From Deltaproteobacteria bacterium (GTDB lineage Bacteria > Desulfobacterota > Desulfobacteria > Desulfobacterales > JAUVVS01), in contig JAUVVS010000083.1 in NCBI GenBank assembly GCA_030604545.1, positions 1 through 7,721 on the forward strand: 7,721 bases of DNA. The letters are read 5' to 3'. Below, in pieces: positions 1-5,639 of the stretch; the stretch's first letter is position 1, and every line of letters begins with the position of its first letter. Under the pieces are notes generated by a model. It was not told where the DNA came from, did no database searches, and saw only the letters and a program-made list of their open reading frames with translations. Made by a program: the position numbers and the translations under genes.

Positions 1-7
1 ATTGAGC

Positions 8-117
8 ATTTTTGGAAAAAGATTCATGAAAAGCTGAACGTTAAAAATTGCAAGCTGTTTGAGGGCGTTAGCCCGAGTTCTTGCAATTTAGAGAAGCTTT
101 TCAGGAATCCCAAAAAT
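8..117. repeat. Large imperfect palindrome, candidate dispersed intergenic element
   Basis: Nested inverted repeats run through this stretch. ATTTTTGG at 8-15 matches CCAAAAAT at 110-117 exactly. The 15-base arms at 21-35 and 95-109 pair at 14 of 15 positions. AAATTGCAA at 45-53 pairs with TTGCAATTT at 81-89. At the centre GGGC (63-66), a GTTA loop and GCCC (71-74) form a tight hairpin. A transcript could fold into one long interrupted rod. The arms and GGGC/GCCC centre resemble palindromic repeats I associate with desulfobacterial genomes, but that is memory and was not searched. No T-run follows, so it is not a typical terminator. Confidence 0.6.
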
Positions 118-139
118 GGTCACAGAGAGAGCAAATTGT

Positions 140-160
140 ACTTTTTACGAAACCATCAAT
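140..160 (+). repeat. 21-base repeat, first copy
   Basis: This stretch reads ACTTTTTACGA, then AAC, then CATCAAT. It recurs as the reverse complement at 1535-1555 with 19 of 21 bases identical. The two copies are inverted relative to each other and flank the SRP RNA-grpE segment. This copy lies 22 bases after the palindrome at 8-117 and may belong to the same composite element (inference). Confidence 0.55.
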
Positions 161-166
161 ATTGAC

Positions 167-181
167 TGCGCTAAAAGCGCA
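167..181. repeat. Short perfect hairpin
   Basis: TGCGCT (167-172), loop AAA, AGCGCA (176-181) is a perfect six-pair stem. It is not followed by a T-run on either strand, so a terminator role is not supported. It sits just after the 140-160 repeat and could be part of the same intergenic element. Function is unknown. Confidence 0.4.
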
Positions 182-213
182 TTCCTCAATCCAACAAAAG
201 GCAGAATTAAGGT

Positions 214-242
214 AGCTGGCTTTCTGGTTTATACAGCCAGCT
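214..242. repeat. Perfect 8-bp inverted repeat with 13-base loop
   Basis: AGCTGGCT (214-221) and AGCCAGCT (235-242) are exact reverse complements around a 13-base loop. No T-run follows on either strand, so this is not a canonical intrinsic terminator. It could be a processed 3' end or a protein-binding site. The rest of 118-354 holds no coding frame, RNA gene or other structure that I can support. Confidence 0.4.
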
Positions 243-354
243 TATAGTAGAGAAGCCTAAATGTCAATAATAAACGGCCTGTTGAATATACCCCTTTTCT
301 CTTTGTGTATAGCGTTTTTTATTTTAGCTTTTTAAAACAAGTTCTCTTTTTCCC

Positions 355-382
355 TTGAAAAAATGTTTTATTAGATTATATT
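355..382 (+). promoter_or_regulatory. Sigma-70-type promoter of the SRP RNA gene
   Basis: A -35 element TTGAAA at 355-360 is followed, after 16 bases, by a -10 element TATATT at 377-382. An alternative -10, TATTAT at 379-384, has an 18-base spacer. The first choice puts the transcript start about seven bases on, at the GG (389-390) that begins the SRP RNA terminal helix. The surrounding sequence is very AT-rich, as expected for a strong stable-RNA promoter. Confidence 0.6.
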
Positions 383-388
383 ATAACT

Positions 389-644
389 GGTTGTGCTAGG
401 CGGGGAGCTAGCGGTGCCCTTTTCCCGAAATCCGCTTTATGCGGGGCTGAATTCCCTCTAAAGGGTTTAAATACTGAAAATTGACAAGTCATTTTGATCG
501 GCCACTGCGCAACAGACGGTCACGAACCTCGTCAGGTCCGGAAGGAAGCAGCGATAAGTGATGCAGTCTGTGTCGCGGATCGATCCCGGTCATATTTTAG
601 GCTTGTGCTTTTCAGAAATAGATTCGATAGAGGGTGCACAACCG
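389..644 (+). ncRNA. ffs: Signal recognition particle RNA, large bacterial type (6S/scRNA-like, with Alu domain)
   Basis: This is the RNA scaffold of the signal recognition particle. It binds Ffh and helps deliver ribosomes making membrane and secreted proteins to FtsY at the inner membrane. The domain IV hallmark CAGGTCCGGAAGGAAGCAG lies at 533-551, with the GGAA tetraloop at 540-543 and the asymmetric internal loop of the Ffh site. The 5' part from 393 contains GTGCTAGGCGGGGA and TAGCGGTGCCCT, the conserved Alu-domain bases of the Bacillus subtilis scRNA. The 3' part has ATTCGATAGAGGGTGCAC, also scRNA-like. The ends pair perfectly: GGTTGTGC at 389-396 with GCACAACC at 636-643. The length, about 256 bases, fits the large class (about 270 in B. 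subtilis) rather than the roughly 114-base 4.5S RNA of Escherichia coli. An open frame starting at 494 falls inside this RNA and is spurious. Confidence 0.95.
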
Positions 645-655
645 TTTTTATTTTT
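636..655 (+). terminator. Terminator at the end of the SRP RNA
   Basis: The 3' strand of the terminal SRP helix (GCACAACC, 636-643) is followed by G and then TTTTTATTTTT (645-655). The U-rich run right after a stable helix end should act as an intrinsic terminator. The partner strand is at 389-396, so this is a long-range stem rather than a local hairpin. Confidence 0.5.
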
Positions 656-866
656 AAATTAAACAGGATTTACAGGATGAATATGATATTAAAAAAAAGG
701 AAATGCTTACACTATTTAGATAGAATTTCGAATAAAAGCATATGCATAGATACCAGGTTAAGCAGTAACAAATAGCTTACAACTTCTAACCAACCATCCC
801 TTGGACTCTAATTTCAATCATTCAACATCAGGTATCCAGCATCATATAAAACCACACAATACCACC
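656..866. other. Non-coding spacer between SRP RNA and grpE
   Basis: No credible coding frame, RNA or strong hairpin is visible on either strand. The only structure I see is a short direct repeat: ACAGGAT occurs at 663-669 and again at 672-678, nine bases apart. No CIRCE element is present in front of grpE. The stretch is AT-rich and ends in the proposed grpE promoter. Confidence 0.5.
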
Positions 867-894
867 TTGACATCAATACAAATAGTCTTATTTT
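867..894 (+). promoter_or_regulatory. Candidate sigma-70-type promoter of grpE
   Basis: A consensus -35 hexamer TTGACA at 867-872 is followed after 16 bases by TATTTT at 889-894, a four-of-six -10 match. Transcription would begin near 901, leaving a leader of about 18 bases before the ATG at 919. It does not match the sigma-32 heat-shock pattern. The -10 element is the weak part of the call. Confidence 0.4.
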
Positions 895-918
895 TTGATC
901 AATATTAGCCATTTCAAA

Positions 919-1539
919 ATGAATCTGGAGAAAAAATTGACTAAGAAAAAAATAAATAAAGTTGTTATTGAACCTGAAGGGATAGGTAAGGAAGAAAAAG
1001 TATCCAAGAAAAAGGTTTCAGAAAAAAAGGATAAAGTAAAAATCGTTGATCATTTAAAAGAGATGGAAACAAGACTTGAGTCTGTTGAGCAGGAAGCAAA
1101 GGAGGCACATGATCGTTTCCTTAGGGTTTCCGCTGAATTCGAAAACTACAAAAAGCGTTCTGCGCGTGAAATGGATGAATTTAGAAAATTTGCCAATGAA
1201 TCCTTGATAAGGGAGATGCTTACGGTTGTGGACAATCTGGAGCGGGCATTAAATTCGTCAAACAATGACAATCAAACAAATAGTCATATTGCAGAAGGGG
1301 TGGACATGACCCTGAAGGAGATACTCAAAGTCTTTGAAAAATTTAATGTAAAGCCGATTGAGGCATTGGGAAAGCCGTTTGATCCTAACTTCCATCAGGC
1401 CGCTATGCGAGAAGAAACGAATGAACGCCCTGAAAATACGGTTTTAAATGAACTCGAAAAGGGATATATGATTCATGACAGACTTCTCAGGCCTGCCATG
1501 GTGGTTGTTTCAATGCCAAAGGTAAATACTAATGATTGA
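919..1539 (+). CDS. grpE: Nucleotide exchange factor GrpE (Hsp70 cochaperone)
   Basis: GrpE is the cytoplasmic dimeric factor that makes DnaK release ADP and substrate, and it serves as a thermosensor. From ATG 919 the product has 206 residues, within the usual range. Residues 1-45 are a Lys/Glu-rich, probably disordered tail. Residues about 46-100 form the long dimer helix, including the RFLRVSAEFENYKKR segment typical of the family. The middle carries the helical bundle. Residues 151-199 carry the beta-wing signature: GKPFDPNFHQAA, then KGYMIHDRLLRPAMVVVS. It lies 117 bases upstream of dnaK on the same strand, the usual partnership, but without hrcA. The frame also opens at TTG 895, adding eight residues, but that start would lie before the predicted transcript start. 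Neither start has a visible Shine-Dalgarno sequence, so the start is the uncertain part. The stop codon lies inside a repeat copy. Confidence 0.93.
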   Translation: MNLEKKLTKKKINKVVIEPEGIGKEEKVSKKKVSEKKDKVKIVDHLKEMETRLESVEQEAKEAHDRFLRVSAEFENYKKRSAREMDEFRKFANESLIREMLTVVDNLERALNSSNNDNQTNSHIAEGVDMTLKEILKVFEKFNVKPIEALGKPFDPNFHQAAMREETNERPENTVLNELEKGYMIHDRLLRPAMVVVSMPKVNTND

Positions 1540-1580
1540 TGATCTCGTAAAAAGTCATAAAAGCAATCTTTTTACAAGAG
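1535..1580. repeat. Second, inverted repeat copy and hairpin in the grpE-dnaK gap
   Basis: Bases 1535-1555 are the reverse complement of 140-160 with 19 of 21 identities. The copy also forms the left side of a hairpin. CTC plus GTAAAAAG (1544-1554) pairs with CTTTTTAC (1568-1575) and GAG (1578-1580), with AA bulged and a 13-base loop. The grpE stop codon TGA (1537-1539) is inside the repeat, so the element may have supplied the end of the gene. The hairpin could also moderate transcription between grpE and dnaK, but no T-run follows it. Confidence 0.5.
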
Positions 1581-1586
1581 TGCTAA
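1560..1586 (+). promoter_or_regulatory. Degenerate CIRCE element (putative HrcA operator) upstream of dnaK
   Basis: The CIRCE consensus is TTAGCACTC-N9-GAGTGCTAA. Here AAAGCAATC (1560-1568), a spacer of exactly nine bases, and GAGTGCTAA (1578-1586) match at 15 of 18 consensus positions. The right half is perfect. It lies 70 bases before the dnaK start, where HrcA repression of a chaperone gene would be expected. The weak left half overlaps the repeat hairpin at 1544-1580. The site may therefore be a decayed operator, or part of the match may be chance. No clear promoter could be placed around it. Confidence 0.45.
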
Positions 1587-1656
1587 AACGCTAAACAAAA
1601 AAAGTCTAAAAAATGAAAATATAGATTAGCTTATATAAAGGTAAGGAGGAGAACAA

Positions 1657-3591
1657 ATGAGCAAGGTTATAGGAATCGATCTCGGCACAACAAATTCATG
1701 CGTGGCTATTATGGAGGGAGGCGATGCAAAAGTGATTACAAACCCCGAAGGGGGGCGTACGACACCTTCCATCGTCGCCGTTTCAGATAGCTCGGAAAGG
1801 TTGGTCGGTCAAATTGCAAAACGGCAGGCAATTACAAATCCTGAGCATACGGTTTTCGCGGTAAAAAGGCTTATTGGTCGTAAATATGCATCGCCCGAGG
1901 TGCAAAAGGATATCAAAATACTCCCTTATAAGCTGGAACAGGCAAGCAATGGCGATATTCGTATAAACCTTCGTGGAAAGCTTAACAGCCCTGCTGAAAT
2001 ATCATCATTTATTTTAGCAAATATCAAAAAAACCGCCGAAGAATACCTTGGCGAAAAAGTTACGGATGCCGTCATAACCGTACCTGCATATTTTGACGAC
2101 AGCCAACGGCAGGCAACCAAAGATGCCGGAAAAATTGCAGGGCTTAATGTTTTACGAATTATCAATGAACCGACGGCTGCATCTCTTGCATACGGCCTGG
2201 ATAAAAAAAGTGAAGAAAAAATTGCTGTTTTCGACCTTGGTGGCGGGACTTTTGATATATCCATACTCGAAATCGGCGAGGGGGTTTTTGAGGTTAAAGC
2301 GACCAATGGAGATACCCATCTTGGTGGTGAAGATTTTGTCCTTAGGCTTATTGATTACCTGGCTGATGAATTCAAGAAAGATCAGGGAATTGATATAAGA
2401 AATGACAAAATGGCTTTACAAAGGCTTAAAGAGGCTGCGGAGAAGGCAAAGATGGAATTGTCCACTTCAATGGAGACAGATGTGAACCTTCCGTTTATAA
2501 CTGCTGATTCCAACGGCCCCAAACACCTTAATATAAAGATAACCAGAGCCAAGCTCGAGGCTCTTGTAGTCAATTTACTCGACAAATTGGAAAAACCCTG
2601 CCGGATTGCTTTAAAGGATTCAAATTTATCCCCTAACGATATTGATGAAGTTATCCTTGTCGGAGGTATGATACGCATGCCGGCTGTACAGGAACGCGTC
2701 AAAAATATTTTTAAAAAAGAGCCCCACAAGGGCGTTAATCCGGATGAAGTTGTTGCAGTCGGCGCTGCCATTCAGGGGGGTGTCCTTAAAGGGGACGTAA
2801 AGGATATTCTTCTCCTCGATGTTACACCTCTCTCCCTAGGCATTGAAACCTTGGGTGGTGTTATGACAAGACTGATTGAAAAGAACACAACAATTCCAAC
2901 CAAAAAAAGCCAGATCTTTTCGACCGCTGCCGACAACCAACCTGCGGTCTCTATTCATGTCCTTCAGGGGGAGCGCGAGATGTCTCAAGGGAATAAGACC
3001 CTGGGTCGTTTTGAACTTGTGGGTATACCACCTGCCCAAAGGGGTGTACCACAAATAGAAGTGGCCTTTGATATCGATGCTAATGGCATTGTTAATGTGT
3101 CTGCAAAGGATATTGCCACCGGTAGAGAGCAGTCAATCCAGATCACGGCTTCCAGCGGTCTGTCACAAGAAGAGATTGATAATCTGGTAAAAGACGCTGA
3201 GCTACATGCTGAAGAAGACAAGAAGAAAAAGGAACTGGTAGACGCTCGTAACACAGCTGATTCTTTAATTTATTCAACTGAAAAATCCATAAAAGATCTT
3301 GGCGACAAGGTAGACAGCGCAACAAAGAGCCAGATTGAAGCTGCGATTGCTCCACTTAAAAAAGCCATGGAAGGTGAAGATACGGAAGAAATAAAACGTC
3401 TTAGCGAGGAATTAACCCAGGCTTCCCATAAACTTGCAGAGGCCATGTATCAGCAAGCTTCTCAGGCAAGTGGACAACAGGAAGAAGCCGGTGGACCTGG
3501 TGCAGAAAGCACGGCTCAGGCGGATCCTTCCCCATCTGAAGAAGACGTTGTTGATGCTGATTTTGAGGAGGTTAAAGACGACCAAAAGTAA
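1657..3591 (+). CDS. dnaK: Molecular chaperone DnaK (Hsp70)
   Basis: DnaK is the cytoplasmic ATP-driven chaperone that binds exposed hydrophobic peptides and works with DnaJ and GrpE. The 644-residue product is full length (E. coli: 638). The ATPase domain spans about 1-383. It has signature 1 GIDLGTTNSCV at 6-16, catalytic Lys70 in FAVKRLIGRK, signature 2 DLGGGTFD at 193-200 with the autophosphorylated-type Thr198, and signature 3 VILVGGMIRMPAVQ at 332-345. The interdomain linker with DVTPLSLGIET is at about 383-398, followed by the peptide-binding beta domain (to about 505) and the helical lid. The tail ends in the conserved EEVKDDQK. A strong Shine-Dalgarno TAAGGAGG (1642-1649) stands seven bases before the ATG. 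Two positions look unusual: Ile339 where the family normally has Thr in GGxTRMP, and Val228 after GGEDF where Asp is usual. dnaJ does not follow, and a terminator ends the unit. Confidence 0.98.
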   Translation: MSKVIGIDLGTTNSCVAIMEGGDAKVITNPEGGRTTPSIVAVSDSSERLVGQIAKRQAITNPEHTVFAVKRLIGRKYASPEVQKDIKILPYKLEQASNGDIRINLRGKLNSPAEISSFILANIKKTAEEYLGEKVTDAVITVPAYFDDSQRQATKDAGKIAGLNVLRIINEPTAASLAYGLDKKSEEKIAVFDLGGGTFDISILEIGEGVFEVKATNGDTHLGGEDFVLRLIDYLADEFKKDQGIDIRNDKMALQRLKEAAEKAKMELSTSMETDVNLPFITADSNGPKHLNIKITRAKLEALVVNLLDKLEKPCRIALKDSNLSPNDIDEVILVGGMIRMPAVQERVKNIFKKEPHKGVNPDEVVAVGAAIQGGVLKGDVKDILLLDVTPLSLGIETLGGVMTRLIEKNTTIPTKKSQIFSTAADNQPAVSIHVLQGEREMSQGNKTLGRFELVGIPPAQRGVPQIEVAFDIDANGIVNVSAKDIATGREQSIQITASSGLSQEEIDNLVKDAELHAEEDKKKKELVDARNTADSLIYSTEKSIKDLGDKVDSATKSQIEAAIAPLKKAMEGEDTEEIKRLSEELTQASHKLAEAMYQQASQASGQQEEAGGPGAESTAQADPSPSEEDVVDADFEEVKDDQK

Positions 3592-3612
3592 CATCAAACA
3601 ATAGCTTGCCTT

Positions 3613-3649
3613 AAAATCCCGTGTGCATAAAGTGCCGCGGGATTTTTTT
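3613..3649 (+). terminator. Intrinsic terminator after dnaK
   Basis: AAAATCCCG (3613-3621) pairs perfectly with CGGGATTTT (3638-3646), nine base pairs around a 16-base loop. Seven T's (3643-3649) follow the GC-rich part of the stem. It begins 21 bases after the dnaK stop and is a textbook factor-independent terminator separating dnaK from the PilZ gene. Confidence 0.88.
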
Positions 3650-3667
3650 ATTGCCATATATTGTTCT

Positions 3668-3696
3668 TTATCAGATAATGGGATACCAGTTATACT
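3668..3696 (+). promoter_or_regulatory. Candidate promoter of the PilZ gene group
   Basis: TTATCA (3668-3673, four of six for -35) and TATACT (3691-3696, five of six for -10) are separated by 17 bases. Together they predict a start near 3703 and a leader of about 67 bases. A promoter is expected here because a strong terminator lies just upstream. The region is AT-rich, so a chance match is possible. Confidence 0.35.
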
Positions 3697-3769
3697 TAAA
3701 ACGGTCTTATTTTGAGCTTTTTTAATTTAATATGTTTTTTATAAGTCTCTTTTAGAAAGGAGCTTTCAT

Positions 3770-4201
3770 ATGAATAAGTCTGATCAAAAATTGAAGAAAT
3801 ATGATGTTGTCGCTCGTATGTTTGAACTGATTAATAATCTATCCGAAGACCAACAGTTAATCCTCTTAAAACAAATAGAAGATATGACATTAGAAGGGAA
3901 AAGGGGCCATTCCAGAAAACCCTGCTTAATATCAGTAGATTATGCTGTTGAGGATCGCGCCTTTACAAATTACATTCAAGATATAAGTAGTGGCGGTGTG
4001 TTCATCGAGACAAGTGAATCCTTTTCCATTGGGCAGGAAGTCACGATGGCTTTTTCCTTTTCCAGCGATCATAGACCTTCTAAATTTACAGGTGAAATTG
4101 TCAGGATCAAACCAAATGGAATCGGTGTCAAATTTAAGGATCTAACAAAATACCAAGAAGAAATAATCAAGTCTACGGCAGAGAAAATGAAGGGGATTTA
4201 A
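3770..4201 (+). CDS. PilZ-domain protein, probable c-di-GMP receptor
   Basis: The 143-residue protein has two parts. Residues about 12-42 form an amphipathic helical segment (FELINNLSEDQQLILLKQIE). Residues about 44-138 form a PilZ domain, the cytoplasmic c-di-GMP-binding beta barrel. Both ligand motifs are intact: RxxxR as R45-GHS-R49, and DxSxxG as D71-I-S-S-G-G76. Later strands include GEIVRIKPNGIGVKFKDL, also typical. It should therefore bind c-di-GMP and act through a partner; its target (motility, surface polysaccharide, transcription) cannot be read from the sequence. No signal peptide or membrane segment is present. GAAAGGAG (3755-3762) lies seven bases before the ATG. It is the first gene of a rightward group, with an unassigned gene 52 bases downstream that could be its partner (inference). 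Confidence 0.88.
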   Translation: MNKSDQKLKKYDVVARMFELINNLSEDQQLILLKQIEDMTLEGKRGHSRKPCLISVDYAVEDRAFTNYIQDISSGGVFIETSESFSIGQEVTMAFSFSSDHRPSKFTGEIVRIKPNGIGVKFKDLTKYQEEIIKSTAEKMKGI

Positions 4202-4247
4202 TTTAAGTTCCTTTTAATAGATACTCTTTTTAAATCTTCTATGATTT

Positions 4248-4253
4248 TAAGGA
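4248..4253 (+). promoter_or_regulatory. Shine-Dalgarno-like TAAGGA directly abutting the start codon
   Basis: TAAGGA ends at 4253 and the ATG begins at 4254, so there is essentially no spacer. An in-frame TAA at 4248-4250 rules out any earlier start. The next in-frame ATG (4275) has no Shine-Dalgarno sequence at all. TTCCTT at 4208-4213 is complementary to AAGGAA at 4249-4254 and could mask the site in the mRNA. Translation may be weak or may depend on the upstream gene. Confidence 0.35.
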
Positions 4254-5102
4254 ATGAAATCCGATCAAAAATATATGTTGCTCATTAACAAGATCGAGGA
4301 GATTTTTAGGGAAGGCATAACCTTAAGCAGAGATGTTCTCCATTATATCGATTCGACATTTTCAAATCCTTCAATAAAAGAGCTTAAAGAGATAATTTGT
4401 GATGAAACCAACTGTGAAAAAGATTCCCTCGTTGAGCTTATCTTTTCCCCGGACGAATCTATTCAGACCCAATTAGAAGATCTTTTGGAAAACCAAAACT
4501 ATCAAAAGAAAGATGAAAAAAAACTTTTAAATTGTCTTTATTTGAAAAAGCAGCAGGCAACAATACATTTTCCGAATAGCAAAGGCTTGTTGAAACTTAC
4601 AATGTCGAATTCAGCGGCCGAACAATTCATATCACATCTAAATATTACCAACAAGCTGGATAAGAGACTTCTTGATGCAATACAAATGTATGTTTGTGAA
4701 AAATCAAGAAACTATGTAAAGGTTAAAATGAGAAATGCAAGGAAAAGACTCAATGAAAATAAAATAGGTTTCATGTGCGCTTTTTTTAAAAATTTGAAAA
4801 TTAAGAATAATGGAAACTTAAAATGCCTGGAATATATTTTAGACTTTTTTGATGAACTTCAAGATGACGAAGACATATATTCCGCCCTTATGGATAAAAA
4901 AAATTTATATTCCCAAAACTTGCAAAAAGCGGTAAATTATGAGGAGCAGCTGAAGAAAAGCAACATGGAAACAATGATTCTACAGGGGGTTAGAATTCCA
5001 TTTGTCAGCAAGGAGGATGCACTAAAGAAAATTCAAATCATAGACAGAATCAGTCTTGCTGTTTTTGGTAAAATTGAAGAACCGGTAATCATTTTCGAAT
5101 AA
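4254..5102 (+). CDS. Hypothetical protein of 282 residues, no recognised domain
   Basis: I do not recognise this protein. The frame is long, keeps a coherent protein-like composition throughout, and lies between two credible same-strand genes, so it is very probably real. It looks soluble and mostly helical, with no signal peptide or membrane span. Residues 40-80 are acidic, with two cysteines (C49, C54) and the segment ELIFSPDESIQTQLEDLLE. Residues about 100-120 look like short strands (ATIHFPNSKGLLKLTM). Residues 149-170 are strongly basic (KSRNYVKVKMRNARKRLNE), a possible nucleic-acid or phosphate-binding surface. Residues 191-212 are acidic again. C-terminal GVRIPFVSKEDALKKIQIIDRISLAVFG looks conserved in character. 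Being 52 bases after the PilZ gene, it may act with it, but nothing in the sequence proves this. An in-frame stop fixes the 5' limit. Confidence 0.75.
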   Translation: MKSDQKYMLLINKIEEIFREGITLSRDVLHYIDSTFSNPSIKELKEIICDETNCEKDSLVELIFSPDESIQTQLEDLLENQNYQKKDEKKLLNCLYLKKQQATIHFPNSKGLLKLTMSNSAAEQFISHLNITNKLDKRLLDAIQMYVCEKSRNYVKVKMRNARKRLNENKIGFMCAFFKNLKIKNNGNLKCLEYILDFFDELQDDEDIYSALMDKKNLYSQNLQKAVNYEEQLKKSNMETMILQGVRIPFVSKEDALKKIQIIDRISLAVFGKIEEPVIIFE

Positions 5103-5154
5103 ATAGGAGACTCTTATCATTCATTGTCTATACCAAACGAAAACTGCAACCGAC

Positions 5155-5162
5155 AGGAGGAG
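5155..5162 (+). promoter_or_regulatory. Ribosome binding site that fixes the OsmC-family start
   Basis: AGGAGGAG is a strong Shine-Dalgarno sequence a few bases before ATG 5166. The same frame opens at TTG 5124, but that codon has no such site and its extra 14 residues do not resemble the family. The ATG is therefore the start to use. Confidence 0.75.
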
Positions 5163-5165
5163 AAC

Positions 5166-5639
5166 ATGACTGAAAAAGAAAATACCAGCGCCGACAACGT
5201 GGCAGATGATATGAAAGACTACAAAAAAACCATTCTACCGGTAAACAAAGGCCGGCTGAAACTTGAAAGAGATTTATACTTTATCGGGGCCACTCAGCGC
5301 GGCTATGAAGTAGAATATGATGTAACATACCAGGAAGGTTGTTCGCCCACCGAAACGTTTTTAATGAGCGTTGCCGGATGTCTCTCAATTGATGTGGTGA
5401 GCATCCTCAGAAAAATGCGTTGTAATATCACCAAATACGAAACAGAGTTCCAGGGCGAAAGAAAAGCGGACCCGCCGCAGTACTATAAAAGCATGGATAT
5501 CATGATTCTAATTGCCGGCGAGGGTATAACTCCTAAAAAGCTTGATCGCGCCATTTCCCTATCCCAAAGCAAATATTGTTCGGTCTATCATTCGCTGCGC
5601 AAGGATATAGACGTAAACATCTCTTATGAAATAGAGTAA
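5166..5639 (+). CDS. OsmC/Ohr-family protein (YhfA-like), probable thiol peroxidase or relative
   Basis: The 157-residue product belongs to the OsmC/Ohr fold, cytoplasmic dimers of which the studied members reduce organic hydroperoxides with a cysteine pair. Both cysteines are present: C72 in SVAGCLSIDVVSILRK, at the start of the central helix, and C138 in SKYCSVYHSLRK. The preceding GCSPTETFL resembles the family's GPSPxELL. The tail NISYEI is also typical. The order of motifs and the VVSILRKMR helix resemble the YhfA-like OsmC branch more than Ohr, and several YhfA-like proteins have no known substrate. Residues 1-20 are a charged extension beyond the family core. It lies 63 bases after the unassigned gene, possibly in the same transcript. 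No OhrR-like regulator is present. Confidence 0.88.
   Translation: MTEKENTSADNVADDMKDYKKTILPVNKGRLKLERDLYFIGATQRGYEVEYDVTYQEGCSPTETFLMSVAGCLSIDVVSILRKMRCNITKYETEFQGERKADPPQYYKSMDIMILIAGEGITPKKLDRAISLSQSKYCSVYHSLRKDIDVNISYEIE

Noticed and set aside
1..162. Open frame from the left edge, possibly the tail of a gene
   Set aside because: Most of it coincides with the nested palindrome at 8-117, which tends to stay open by symmetry. The predicted peptide has no recognisable character.
663..678. ACAGGAT direct repeat as a CRISPR or tandem-repeat array
   Set aside because: There are only two 7-base copies, spaced by two bases, with no further units.
494..775. Open frame of 93 codons on the plus strand
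   Set aside because: Its first half lies inside the S domain of the SRP RNA, the protein resembles nothing known, and no ribosome binding site precedes it.
1926..3355. Several 60-130 codon frames in other frames over dnaK, mostly minus strand
   Set aside because: They are shadows of a highly conserved, unquestionable dnaK frame, with no ribosome binding sites and no protein-like pattern.
3412..3657. Minus-strand frame of 81 codons over the dnaK tail
   Set aside because: It overlaps the dnaK 3' end and the intrinsic terminator, and has no sign of being coding.
5124..5165. Longer OsmC-family start at TTG 5124
   Set aside because: The strong AGGAGGAG at 5155-5162 directs initiation at ATG 5166, and the extra residues do not fit the family.
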